Positions 32,679-44,770 of a stretch of DNA of 64,000 bases are shown here, one piece after another (position 1 is the first letter of the stretch; each line of letters opens with the position of its first letter). The notes under the pieces are model-generated. The model searched no databases, was not told the origin of the DNA, and worked only from the letters and a program-made list of their open reading frames with translations. A program made the position numbers and the translations under genes. Source of the stretch: Lantana camara (Eukaryota; Streptophyta; Magnoliopsida; Lamiales; Verbenaceae); NCBI GenBank assembly GCA_037501455.1, contig CM074865.1, positions 9,125,001-9,189,000 of the forward strand, in the 5' to 3' direction.

Positions 32679-35600
32679 ATGAGTTTCAGAGAGGAGGGAG
32701 AAGATGGCAGAGGGGATCTGCGGAAGCCATTTCTGCATACAGGGAGTTGGTATCGGATGGGGTCGAGGCAGTCGAGCTTGATGGGGTCTTCTCAAGCTAT
32801 AAGGGATAGCTCTATATCGGTCTTGGCTTGTGTTCTGATTGTGGCTTTGGGTCCTATCCAGTTTGGCTTCACTGTACTTATCTCCTTCATTCTTACTTTC
32901 TGTTTATTTGTTGCTTTTGCAATTGTTTGATCATTGGCTCTCTTTTTTGCTAGAAGTTTAAATGAACTTGAATTTGGGTGTACTGATTGGTTTTTGCTGG
33001 CAATTGAAATTATTTTTGAGCTCTAATCAGTAATTTGAAAAATGATTATGGTGGGATGAGGGAGATGTTTGATGTTGGTTTTGGATTGGTGCTGAAATTT
33101 TGAATGCCCTTTGGTTCAGATTTTGAAATTAGCTGCTTATGGGAATTCAAATAGAATTGGCCCATCTGAATCAGAGGACATGTTGTACAGATTGAGTGGA
33201 AGCCAATTTTGTCTGTGCAGTTTCAGAACCATGGAAGTAGAGTTAGTTGGGGAAACTTTATGCTTTTGAAGAAGCTGAAAAAAAACAAAATGGGCATTTG
33301 GAGAAAAAAAGTTTGACAAGCACTTTTATTAGACCAAACAAATTTCCTTATATCTACGAAAACAAACTAGAAGTAAGAGCTGCAACAAGAAGTTGGCCCT
33401 TAGATACTTATAGCTTCTAGCTTATTTTAGCTTAAAATAAGCAGAAGCTGTTTTCCCAAACCCATTTCCCAAACCACCCAAAGTGCTTAGGATAGAGAAA
33501 AGTTCAAAATTGCGTTGTTTTAGAGTTTGCAAACACTCCTTATGTCTCTTTTGTGTGAAAACTGCAGCTTAAAATTGAATTGAAAGCCTTGATATAGTGG
33601 CTGAGATATCCAAAGAAGAATCTTGAGAGTTGAAACATGTGTTAATTCCTGATTGGATTTATTATTGTTCTTTGCGTCTATGAAGATCGATTTTTTTATA
33701 AATGTCAATGAGTTTAGGATAGCCTGTTACTATCTACTAAATAAGAGTTATATTGACAAATGCAGTTTAAGCTATATTAATTCTCTTTTTCTTTTTTGGT
33801 AATGAAGTGTGGTTACTCTTCACCAACACAGTCTGCGATCACCAAAGATCTCAAGCTTACTGTCTCTCAGGTTTGTAACCACAAATTTCCAAGCTTTCTT
33901 CTATTTGGTAATGTCTAATTTTATCTAATAATCTTGAGATTGCAGTTCTCCTTATTTGGTTCTTTATCAAATGTGGGTGCTATGGTTGGGGCAATAGCTA
34001 GTGGCCAGATTGCCGAGTACATAGGCCGAAAAGGGGTATGTTTTCTTTCATCATCCAAGTTAGGTTTTTAAATGTACAGCTTTGGATTTTGTATCGAGCA
34101 TCACTGATCATAATCTATTTCTTGGATTTGCAGTCTTTAATGATCGCTGCCATACCAAATATCATCGGCTGGCTTGCCATTTCATTTGCAAGAGTAAGTT
34201 TTCTAAGCACTTTCGTTAACACCATTTTTGTAATTAGCAACTTTTAGTTATTCTTATTAGTGTTCTGTGTTTGAATTTTGTTTTTTCACTGTGAACTTTA
34301 GGACTCTTCATTTCTTTACATGGGAAGATTGTTGGAAGGCTTTGGCGTCGGCATAATCTCCTACGTGGTAAATATAGAGAATATTTTTTATTTTATTTTT
34401 TTTCTAAATCTGTATTTTGTAGCCTCCTATTAGATTTATTTAAGTTGTATTATTTTCTATAATTTGATGCAGGTCCCTGTATATATAGCCGAGATAGCTC
34501 CACAAAATCTGAGAGGCGGATTGGGTTCCGTCAACCAGGTTTGCTAGTGTAACTAATTTATGTTAATTCAGAAATGTATTTTCTTTTCTTTTTTGCCTTT
34601 TGTGCTCATATTTTCATATAGAAATATCACAATACAAGAGGATACTAAAATTTGTCTATGTTGATTTTGTAGCTGTCTGTGACAATTGGAATCATGCTTT
34701 CATATCTTCTTGGACTATTTGTTGGCTGGAGAGTTCTCGCAGTTCTTGGTAATAAATAATAACTAACTTTTGATAGTTCAAAACCAATGTAGTCCATTCT
34801 GTTAAATATCCATAACACACTAATATTCATTTCATGCACAGGAATACTGCCTTGTCTGATATTGATACCTGGACTCTTTTTCATCCCTGAATCTCCTCGG
34901 TGGCTGGTATGCTGCAAAATAAATTTTTCTTTTTTTGAATTCTAATTCTGTATCGAGCAAAGATACAAGTATTAATATATTTCTTTGTTGAAAATTTAGG
35001 CTAAAATGGGAATGACAGAAGATTTTGAAGCATCTCTGCAAGTTCTTCGGGGATTTGATACAGATATCACTGTTGAAGTAAATGAAATCAAGGTAAGTTT
35101 TCTTGCAATGGTTTGATAGACCTGAAAAGAGTACTTCGGCCGATTTATGTATTAATGTGAAGGCACAATTTCATGAGAACGTTTTTGGGTTGCAGAGATC
35201 TGTAGCTTCATCAAGCCGAAGAACAACAATCCGATTTGCTGATCTTAAACTAAGAAGATATTGGTTACCACTAATGGTGCATAATAAATTTTCCTTACGA
35301 CTTGTGATTTTACCATGGTTCCGTTGCATTTTGGTGCTTCTGAACTTGTTGATTTCTCATTTCTTTCTTTTTTCATTTTTATTTTATGATTCACAGCTAG
35401 GCATTGGGCTTCTTGTTCTCCAGCAGCTATCTGGAATTAATGGTGTTATCTTCTATTCCAATAATATATTTGAATCTGCAGGTAGGTAGAATTAATGTCC
35501 TTTTCTTGAAATTTTTGGATCTCTCATCTCAAACTTGTCATTATTGAACATCCTATAAATTTTCATAATATTATGTTATTTTAACTTTAAATATAGAAGA

Positions 35601-36990
35601 TGATGGCTTTAACCAAATGCCCTCTTAATCTTTCTCCAATTAAGCTTATGTTGGCGTCTATTTACAGGGATCTCATCAAGCAATGCTGCTACATTAGGTG
35701 TCGGGATTATTCAGGTTAAGCTTTGGGCAACATACTCACTGTTTTTCTTTAATTAGCATCTACTCATAAAAAGGAAAAACTATTGGATTCTTATTAGTTG
35801 TGATAAGTTGCTGTGAAGATCTAAAACGTGGTGTTCTTCAGGTTATTGCTACTGCATTGTCTACATGGTTGGTGGACAAAACGGGGCGTAGGATTCTATT
35901 AATTGTGAGTTAAAGAAATAGTCTTTAATTTCTACATCTACAAGTTAATTAGATTTACCTTACAAATATGAAGCTTGTTCCAGGTGTCATCTGCTGGGAT
36001 GGCTCTTAGTCTCCTATTAGTTGCCGTGGCATTCTTTTTAAAGGTAAATAAAATATAAAAACCCACTTACGAAAAAGAAAAATAATGATGGAAATCCCTT
36101 TTATATTCCACAAAGATTCAATCTTTATCCTGATAAGTGACTGTTTGATAATCTTGAAATTGTTTTAGGGACTCATATCTGAGGATTCTGCTATGTATGG
36201 AATGCTGGGAATTCTTTCAGTGGTTGGAGTTGTGGTATGTCTTGTTACAAATTCCGAGCACGAATACTGTCGTATTACTTTACCATTTTTGACATTTTAT
36301 CTATTGTAGCTTATGATCATCGCCTTTTCTCTCGGAATGGGTCCGATTCCATGGCTTATAATGTCGGAGGTGCTGTCTTTTATTCATCCAAGCATTACAT
36401 TTTCATTTTATGCAGTTAAATTCAGATGTTCAACTCTTTTTTCTTTCCAATTTATTGCAGATTCTTCCAGTTAAAATCAAAGGGTTAGCTGGAAGTGTTG
36501 CAACTTTGTTCAACTGGTCCTGTTCCTGGCTTATTACTTTGACTGCACCAATGCTACTGGCCTGGAGCAGTGGAGGTCTGTTTGCTTATTAATACACAAT
36601 CTTTACAGGGAGAAAAAAAGAAACAGTTAAAAAATGTCAGAGTAAATCTTGAAAAATTTGCAAAACTAATAAAACGTTAGGAAAATTATGTTTTTGGTCC
36701 CACTGGTGACTCTTGCAACACAGGTTCCACTCGTTTATCCAGAAAAAACACAGCTTACTTTAACAAATCGTTGCAAAAAAGTGCCGTCGTCAGTTTACTA
36801 ACGGAAATCTTGTGTTTATTTATTTAATATTTATTATTTCCAGGAAGTTTAATAAGTATATTTGTGCATGTTGACAGGAGCCTTCACACTTTACACAGTG
36901 ATGTGCGTATTCACAGTGGCATTTGTGGCGATTTGGCTTCCGGAGACGAAGGGGAAAACTTTAGAAGAGATACAGTTCTCCTTTAGATAA
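32679..36990 (+). CDS. ERDL6: ERD6-like 6-type sugar transporter (MFS), 18 exons, intact
   Basis: Exons: 32679-32873, 33808-33870, 33946-34035, 34134-34193, 34302-34367, 34473-34538, 34673-34748, 34842-34906, 35000-35092, 35196-35276, 35397-35481, 35668-35714, 35842-35904, 35984-36043, 36169-36234, 36310-36369, 36461-36575, 36878-36990. Every intron is GT-AG and the joined frame is open for 487 codons, the length I recall for Arabidopsis ERDL6. The start MSFREE with the [13 protein letters not shown] tail matches that subfamily. Sugar-porter marks follow: [28 protein letters not shown] (end of exon 8), VDKTGRR and the C-terminal PETKGKT. Twelve membrane helices are expected for the family. 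Known members export glucose from the vacuole across the tonoplast; that role here is inferred. It is the only intact host gene seen, in AT-rich DNA between two transposon nests. Confidence 0.95.
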
Positions 36991-37205
36991 GAGAAGAAGT
37001 TTTTGTATTTTATTTAATATTTTGTGCAAATTTTTTTATATATCTTCACCAGAAAATCAGGTGTTGTTTGTGTGAGATTTTGTACCATCAATCAGCTTCG
37101 GCTTGTGACTTCTCTGCTTCTTGGAAGCTGGAAATGTTTCTTCAGAGATAAGCTTGTGGACTGTAAAATTTTTACCGAGTTATTGTTTATATACCTTTTA
37201 ACATT

Positions 37206-37211
37206 AATAAA
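37206..37211 (+). terminator. Polyadenylation signal of the transporter gene
   Basis: AATAAA lies 216 bp after the TAA stop at 36988..36990 and is followed by a T-rich stretch. Confidence 0.5.
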
Positions 37212-38942
37212 ATTTCCCAACTTGGATTTCCTCTTCTTCTTGTTTTAATTTTTATTTTTATCAATGTCATTGTTGATATTAAAAGAAAAGCCTGTTATTT
37301 TTTTTTAAAAAAAAAAAAGTTGGAGATTGAGAAATGAGAAGTTACAAGCTGCAAACATCTTACGTCAAACAGGAAATTACGATAAAATAATTCTATTATA
37401 CCCTTTGGAACGGACTAGAAAAGCTTTTCAAAAAGCTAAAATAGTAAAACGAATCCGTAAGTGCTTATGTATCTCTAGACAATTTGTTTATATCAAAAGC
37501 TAAAATTGTAAAACAAGTTCATAAGTGCTTATTCGCTACCGTAATATTTAAGTTGTGTCTGACTCTGTTACAGGTTTATTCGCTAACGATTTAAATTTTC
37601 TTGCTATTATATTAAATTAATATTTTTACATATTAAAATTGATGGAATTCTCTATGTAGTTTAAGATTCAGCTCAATACGTGAATATGGTCAAATTCAAT
37701 TACAACGAACATGTGAATTTAGGAGGATCAACTTGCAAAGGCGAGCGGATCCAAAGCCACCAGACAGTTTGAGAAGAATAATAACGAATACGTTTAAGGG
37801 GAAAAATATACTGAGAATAAATTAGTAGCCAAAATAAAAATAAATTAGGTCCCTAAACTCTATAAATATGGTAATTTAAATTGAATTTTGTATATGAACT
37901 GATTCGTGCATACAAGGGTGTTTTTTTAATTTTAAAAATATTATTTCCCCCTATAAATATAGTTGTATGTTTTTTCTATCATTTTATTTGTAATTTTTTT
38001 TTATCATAATGTAATAAATTTTATGTAATATTGATAATATATTTCTTGATGAATAAAAGTTGTACAAATTTTAACAAATATATGATTTATTTGATATAAA
38101 TATAGCACAAATTTTTTGGTATCATCTATTAAATATATTTCATTTAATTTTTAATTACCTTGATTAATAATTTTTTTGAATTGAGTATCCCATGAAATAA
38201 ATTATTTCAACAAGTAGCCCTTTAGTTACTAAAATATGATTAATTGTACAATCTTAATTAAGATACTAATAATTCACTTGATTCATACGTATTATAACTT
38301 AAGGGATTAAGTCTATGTCTATCGTTTAAACGATTTAGGTAAAATACAAATAATCGTTTAAACGATTTTGATAAAATACAAATAATTGTTTTAATACACA
38401 AGACTTCTTACAATCATTCCACGATTTAGTGTGTTCTGAAACAAATTATTTCAACAAGTAACTTTATTATTTTGTAAAACGTGGTTAATTGCACAAACTT
38501 GATTAAAATAGTAATAATTTACTTCGATTCATACGTATTATAACTTAAATATAATATTCTAATATATTGAGTTTAATCCTTTAAGCAATATTCCAATACA
38601 TTGAAGTTATAATTGTAAAAATATAACTTTTTTTACTGTAAATTTAGCACTAATAATTATCCTATCATCTAGTGATATAGTTCATTTAAATTTAATAATT
38701 TTGATTGACAATTATTTTGAACTTTAGCCCACATACTGGTTTTTAGATTTATTTGGTAATTTAGTGTGTTGTAAAACAAATTATTTCAACAATTACCTTT
38801 CTTATTTATTAAAACATAATTAATTACACCAACTTAATTAAAATAGTAATAATTTACTTGATTCTGATGGGCTTTGTCCGATGTGACAAGCTCCACCACC
38901 TAAGATTTGTATTTAAGTGGGAGTCACACCAAGAAGATTGGT
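37212..38942. repeat. AT-rich intergenic DNA with a decayed repeat array
   Basis: No gene. Three diverged copies of a ~110-bp block containing AAATTATTTCAACAA and AGTAATAATTYACTT start near 38200, 38440 and 38775. The first two also share GATTCATACGTATTATAACT. Two exact 14-bp palindromes ATCGTTTAAACGAT occur at 38321..38334 and 38353..38366. At 38905..38942 there is a possible remnant of copia DNA next to the family C LTR (AAGTGGGAGT). Confidence 0.65.
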
Positions 38943-38984
38943 TGTTGGGATTAATGCTCTAAAAATTCAATTATATTATAAATA
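38943..38984 (+). mobile_element. Family C LTR copy 3 (C3), left fragment
   Basis: TGTTGGGATTAATGCTCTAA followed by AAATTCAATT matches the start of C1 and C2. It is cut at 38985 by the Mutator-like element. The rest of the LTR resumes at 61973, and TTATAAATA is duplicated at the junction. Confidence 0.8.
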
Positions 38985-39195
38985 GGTAAAATTGTAAAAA
39001 TCGTCCCGTAAATTATATATTTTCGGACTTTAGTCTTTTTTGATATCGCGTTTTTAATTTTGTCCTATAATTTAATTTTTTTTGCAATTTTCGTCCGATT
39101 TTGGCCCGAATTTGAAAATTCTCCAATTTTTGCAGACGTGGCATTAATTCGGGCTTAATTTGGGGATTTTTTGTCTGACTAGAAAAGTGACATGT

Positions 39196-40643
39196 TGTTG
39201 TAAGGTTTACTACAGTTAAAAACCAATCGTGCAAGTGTACACTAACATACGCGTAGCACAATAGGATCGAACCCACAGGGAAGGGAAATCAATCACTATT
39301 CTATATTCTTCTTTAATCTAAAGACCCGACGAAAAGCAATTGTTGTTTCTATTAATCTACTAAACCAGAAATTAACAATTAACTAGAATTAAACACAAAT
39401 AACGAAACACACGAATTAAATTCAGTAAACTAAGCAGGCAGGGGAAAAGTAATAAATCATACAATCAAGAGCTGATGTGATACTCGTCTGACAAGTGTAA
39501 TTCTACAACCTAGTCACTTATATTTGTATTACCCTCTCTCAAGGTGTAACCAAGTGCTTAATTAGCGTTCAATGTCGCTTTCACAATCACCAATAGTTAA
39601 TTAAACCATAGGAACAAGACTAGTGCAATTCAGTATTCTAGCGGCTCGGCATGGAATAAGATTACTGTTGTATAAGCTACGACCAAATCTCTTTATACCC
39701 TACAACTTACAAGTTATGAAAACCATCTAAATTACCATCACTCTTTCGATCTATAGGCAATTCTGACACATGCTAAGGGTGATCAGGCCATCGCAAGTTA
39801 ATTCAAACCTGTTTTCAAACTAAGAATTAACACAAGTCATTCAAGCATCTTATCAAACATCTATCATGCAATCATCATCACTCCCCCTAGCCTTAGAGAA
39901 TTAGCTACTCATAATTAAAGCAAAACTCATAAAACTAAAGAAAATTGCATTAAAATAAATCATAGTTATCAAATCTAAACAAAGTCTCCGAAACAAAAAC
40001 ATGAACTTTCAGCAGTATCTAAAAACGAATCTAACATACGAAACTAAAACTAAATTCAAAGGAATTAGTTTATAAATTAAAGCAACAATAAAACCAAAGA
40101 TCGTTCTACGAATTCAATCCTCTCGTCTTCTCGAATTCTCTGAAAAACCTTTGAAACTCCTTGGTCTTCCCTCCAAACCCTAGGTCTTGACCTGGAAGAA
40201 AAACTCTCTCCAAAAGACTCCAAAAACGCACTAATATAGCAGCCCAAAAATAATTCTCGCCGCCCTAGGTAACGGGTGTTACCTATCCATGTGTAATTGT
40301 TGTTAACGCCCGTTACTGCTTGAAATCGCCATAACGTTTTTATTAGTGGTAACGGGCGTTACCACTTTCCTTCTGCATTGGGGTAATGGGTGTTACCCCT
40401 CTTCTCTCGCCAAACACTTCCCTCCTGTGGCCAGTAACGGGGGTTACTCCTTTTGTACTCCTAGGTGGTAACGGGAGTTACCACATTTTCCTCCAAAAAT
40501 ACGTGAAATCGCCCTGCTTCGCCGTTTCGTAACTCCAACTCCAAAGTCACCCGAACGGAGCAAAATAAACACATAAACGCATCAAACGACACCAAAATAT
40601 AATCTAATTAACGCTTAAAATCATGCAATTTCTACACACAACA
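39196..40643 (-). repeat. 3' LTR of the Athila-like element
   Basis: Shown on + it runs TGTTGTAAGG to CACACAACA. It contains GATCGAACCCACAGGGA (about 39265), a string often seen in Athila/Tat-type LTRs. A six-unit palindrome cluster lies at 40267..40483 and a TATA-like CTATATTAG (- strand) at 40231..40239. It differs from the other LTR by scattered substitutions and small indels, so the element is clearly older than the Tat insertion. Confidence 0.9.
40267..40483. repeat. Cluster of six GGTAACGGGCGTTACC-type palindromes (3' LTR)
   Basis: Six imperfect palindromes built on TAACGGGCGTTA lie about 40 bp apart. They sit immediately upstream (on the - strand) of the LTR TATA-like box. Several units differ between the two LTRs by C to T or G to A in the central CG. 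Confidence 0.88.
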
Positions 40644-42250
40644 AAATCCCCCAGTCCCCACACTTGAATATTGCTCCTCCCCGAGTAATACGGAAATGAA
40701 GAAAACACGTCCTCATCAAACCATCTCCTCAAGCAATCATCAAACCTTCGCCTAAACAAGTCTAGTTAATCAAATCAAATACTCATAAACATAAGATCCT
40801 CAAAACTTAGTATGAAAAGTATACCCTTGTGTAGTGTGTGAATCAAACGAAACAATGTACAAAAATTAGAATGACAAATTCACAATTTCCTCCTAAGCTC
40901 TAATCATCAACTTCGGAATACACTCTTTGCACCTATATCCACTAATGAAATTAAATCAAGACTTAGGATCAGTAGGTCTTTCGGGCTTGTAATGTAGGCT
41001 TAGGGTCAGGTTATGGAAATTTGGATCAAGTAACTACTCACCAAGCTTACATCATTCAATCTATTCAAAACACGAAACACTTCCATTCGCCATTAATATG
41101 AAAATCGCCCCAACTTTCATTTGAATCCTACACTCTCAAATTCACGCTTTGCATAGTTTTCTTTTCTTTTCTCTTTTGCTCTTTCTTTTCTTTCTTCTTC
41201 ATATCTTTCTTTTTCCACACTTTTCTCATTCTTTTTCTTTCTCTTTACAATAACCTCTCAATTTCAATCACAAGAACAATAAAAAGGGGTCAAAAGATAG
41301 ATAATTACCATAAAAATCAAATGAGCAAGCCTTGGTGTAAAAATTATCAAGGTAGGTATTTCTATGTTGTGCATTGGCTTATAATGCGGCTAAAAAAAAA
41401 AAAAAACTTTGCACAACAATTAGGCTCAGCGGGGTCAATAAGATTACGTTATTTAGTGAAAAACGGCTAAAATAGAAAAGTTTAAAATCCTCTGACAACG
41501 AATTCCTACTTCACTTCCCTAATCCTTCATTAACTCAAAATTTCGCCTCAATAGGACTAAAATGCATCCTAATCGAATCTTAGACTCATTCGGAAATTAT
41601 CAACTCATCTTTCTAAGCAAAGAACATTATCTCGTTCAAAAGTGCTCTAAGTATAAGGGCATACTAACACACTAAATCATCAAATCTCAAGCAATTTTCC
41701 TCAATTCAAAAAGCCTAACTTATTCTAGCAAAAACTCAACAATCAAACTTCAAAGAAAAAGTTCAAAATGAGGGAAAATTTTCAAAAATTTTCAAAATTA
41801 CTCGAATTTTAGCAAATTACAAGTGAAACTACATCTAAACATGCAAATATTCAATAAAACTCATAGCAACCATGCAATTTCCTCGCCCACACTTAAACTT
41901 TGCAATGTCCTCATACAAATGAAAGAGTTAAGGTTCACGAAAACTCCCTGATTAAATGAAGAACCGACAATGTGCTTGCAAATCTTCCAAAACCTGAACA
42001 AGTGACTAGAAAACACGGATCAAGTGCACAGACAATTGACAATCAACATGCATCCAACAATTAACACACAAGTCACAAATTCATGAAAAGAAAAGCACCA
42101 TTGCATAAACAAAATCAGGAATCCAAACATATGCAAAAACTCAAGTGTTGTCAAATATCCAAACATAATAACGAATAAACGAAACAAGAGTGTCTAGAAA
42201 TTTGGGGAGAAATAAAGTAACAGAATTAGGGTGATGGGGGTCCTCCAAAA
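40644..42250. other. 3' untranslated region of the Athila-like element
   Basis: Non-coding. Next to the LTR is a purine tract on the - strand (GGGGACTGGGGGATTTT), the plus-strand primer. A pyrimidine-rich stretch lies at about 41155..41240. No gene is seen. Confidence 0.65.
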
Positions 42251-42252
42251 TA

Positions 42253-43464
42253 CTAATCAACACGATCACAGAACCCGTCAAACTTGGTCTCCAATCTGGC
42301 CTCCCACGCATCGAATCGCTCATCCACATAATATGCTAAATCCTCAACTCTCGCGATCAAGGTGGTCAAATCAACCCTCAATCCTGCCAACTCTGCACGC
42401 ACGCCTCTCAAAGTCACAGGAGCTTCATCACTGGCCTCAGCAACAACAGGCGCGGCATTGCGAAGAATCGCAAACTCATCATCTGGCCGGTCAGGTATCC
42501 AAGCTAAAAGCTCCTTCTGCCTCTTAGAAAGCTCATCAAACCGGGTCTTACCCCAGCTGTACATCTGCTAGAGACGATCTCTATCGCGAAAGGGCTACCA
42601 TGGCAAATTGCAGTTCTTCAGCTCTCCACTCTCCCATGCTATAGCCAAGCCCACAGCTTCCAAGTATTCTGGACCAATATGTCCAAAGTCAATAGGCAAA
42701 GCTCCTCGCGGTCTCCAATTCATCTCTCGAGCAAACATCATCACAAAAGCACCGTGAGCAATCGTACTAGTAACACTCCCAACACTCTCCTGCAGCTTCC
42801 ATAGAAACTTAATCGTACCATCAAACTTAATACCTTCCTTCATCATGTACATTATACCCAACTCAGTCTCAGTAATGTGGCTATCTCTCCCCTATCTGGC
42901 ACAGAATCCCCAGGCTAAAATCCTATGGACTAGTACCCAAGTCAACGAATCAAGATAGCTGTCATGTATGCATCGGGGGGAATAGCTAGGGACACCCTCT
43001 CTTAAGGGAAAGAATCTCCATACCTCCTCTCACTGAGTATCGCTCTATTTAGGCAAAGAAGTAGTGACATTAGCTGGGAAACGAAAAATCTCTCTTACCC
43101 TACTCACGCTCCATACTCGAATTTCCATATCATCTAGAGTGAAGGTCAAGGTGTTGTCCACCGGATCAAAGTTCATTGTGTGGAAGAAAGCGGCCGTCAT
43201 CTCTCCGTAGGTTATATCTGTTCTAGAAAGGAATGACAACCATCCTATGTTGTCGAACAATCTCTTCACTTCTTCCCAAACCTCAAACTTCTCCATCCAC
43301 ATATCTTTGAAGAATTTAGTACCCACAATGTTCCTTGTCAAATTCCTTTGAAAAGGATTCCCAAAAACATTAACCGTTACGTTGACCGATTCCAAAGGTT
43401 GATAGTCTAATCCGGATGAAGTAGTGAAAGGCTCCAGGACTCTAGAGCGCTTAGTGCGACCCAT
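42253..43464 (-). pseudogene. 3' ORF of the Athila-like element, broken
   Basis: The first piece starts at ATG 43464 (MGRTKRSRVLEPF) and ends at 43045. Its stretch with WLSFLSRTDITYGEMTAAFF and DMEIRVWSVSRVREIFRFP resembles the ATHILA ORF-1 / putative plant transposon protein group. Two further pieces in another frame (42861..42595 and 42564..42253) give EGIKFDGTIKFLWKLQESV and a C-terminal region with heptad-like LRGVRAELAGLRVDLTTLI. Stops and a frameshift separate the pieces. Its position after the polyprotein region is that of the extra ORF of Athila elements, sometimes called env-like; function unknown. Confidence 0.65.
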
Positions 43465-44018
43465 AGTACCTAAATCAAACAAATATAGCAAGACAAGCAC
43501 AAAGAAATCAATCACAATTCACTTGAACAATTCATCAAACACCTTGTGAGCTTAAGCCTAGGGTGTGAGTTCTAACTTAAGTTCTTCAATCTACCCAACT
43601 CAAATTCACACTATGTTATAAACTACTATTCAAACTCAAAATTCTCTACCTTCAACTTCCATAATTCGTACTCAAGATTACTTAGAAGTTAGGATTCTTC
43701 AAAGATTTAACCCAATTCAAGGTAACTTCAATTTAAGGTATCAATCCTAATTCTAGCATGCTTAATCTCTCAAAATTTGTCAATTCAATTCTCAAAGTGA
43801 TTCCTAACATGCAATTCAATCCTAGGTTTCATTCTTAGATTGGAAAAAATTAGCTCTAACAGTTCACTCTAAGAAAGGGAGATATTGACTTACTTTGATT
43901 CACAAGGGAGGAGAGTATGTGTAAACTTGGTGGAAAAGCTTCTTGCTTGCAAATTGATAATGGTTGGCCCAAGGGAACTATTGAATCTCTTCTAAAGTAG
44001 AATAAGTAGGTGCAAGTG

Positions 44019-44026
44019 TATTTATA
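44019..44026 (-). promoter_or_regulatory. TATA box upstream of the Athila-like 3' ORF
   Basis: The - strand reads CCTATAAATACAC. It lies between the palindrome cluster (44119..44320) and the 3' ORF start at 43464, as in the LTR where a similar cluster precedes a TATA-like box. The leader would be about 530 nt. Confidence 0.5.
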
Positions 44027-44118
44027 GGTTTGGGGGAGAAAAATCCGAAATTGGGTAGGACAAGACTTAATTTAACCCTAAAAACATGTTTCCTAAAACC
44101 CAATTCTCGCCAGTCGGA

Positions 44119-44320
44119 CCGATAACGGGCGTTACCGGTTTTTCTCTTGGAAGGGGTAACGGGCGTTACCCCTCTGGGCTAAGACGCCTATTTCCATTAA
44201 CGGGCGTTACCTAAAAACAACTGCTAAGGTGTAACGCCCGTTACCTATACTACCTGGTGCATCTGACTTCGTTTACGGGCATTACCAAAAGGTAACTGCA
44301 ATGGTGTAACGCCCGTTACT
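44119..44320. repeat. Internal cluster of six TAACGGGCGTTA palindromes
   Basis: Copies include GATAACGGGCGTTACCGG (44119), GGGGTAACGGGCGTTACCCC (about 44154), TTAACGGGCGTTACC (about 44199) and TGTAACGCCCGTTAC (about 44229 and 44304). One degraded copy lies near 44272. This cluster is outside the LTRs, upstream of the internal TATA box. Confidence 0.88.
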
Positions 44321-44329
44321 CACTATTCC

Positions 44330-44770
44330 GCCCCAAAACATAATTAAACACAAACACCAAACTAATGGTGCTCAATCACGTCAATTAATCCAAATTAACT
44401 CATAGTATTCAACCAAACCACAATGCACCGTTCTCGAAACACATAAACACATATATCAATTCATATCAACAATTCTTTCTCTTCAAGAAAGAAAATCATT
44501 GCCATGTACATGCATACGAACAAAGTAAATAGAACTCAATATGGACAATAGCGTTCAATTCACGGTCCTTGTACCATCTAGACCTTGCTTCCTAGTAAAA
44601 CATCGAGTGACCTGCAAACGAGAGAGACAACTCAATTATCACGAAAAAAACGAGGACGAAAGAAACGAAAACAACGGAAACAAAAACAAAAACGAAAAGA
44701 AAAAGAAAGAAAAAAAAAAAAATAGTTCTAAGTTATAGTCGTTAGCTTGACTGTGGAAACCAAATTGGGA
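44330..44770. other. Spacer between protease and 3' ORF
   Basis: Non-coding. It contains a strongly purine-rich run at 44640..44722 ending in poly-A. RT and integrase should begin here in a complete Athila element; nothing of them is visible. Confidence 0.6.
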
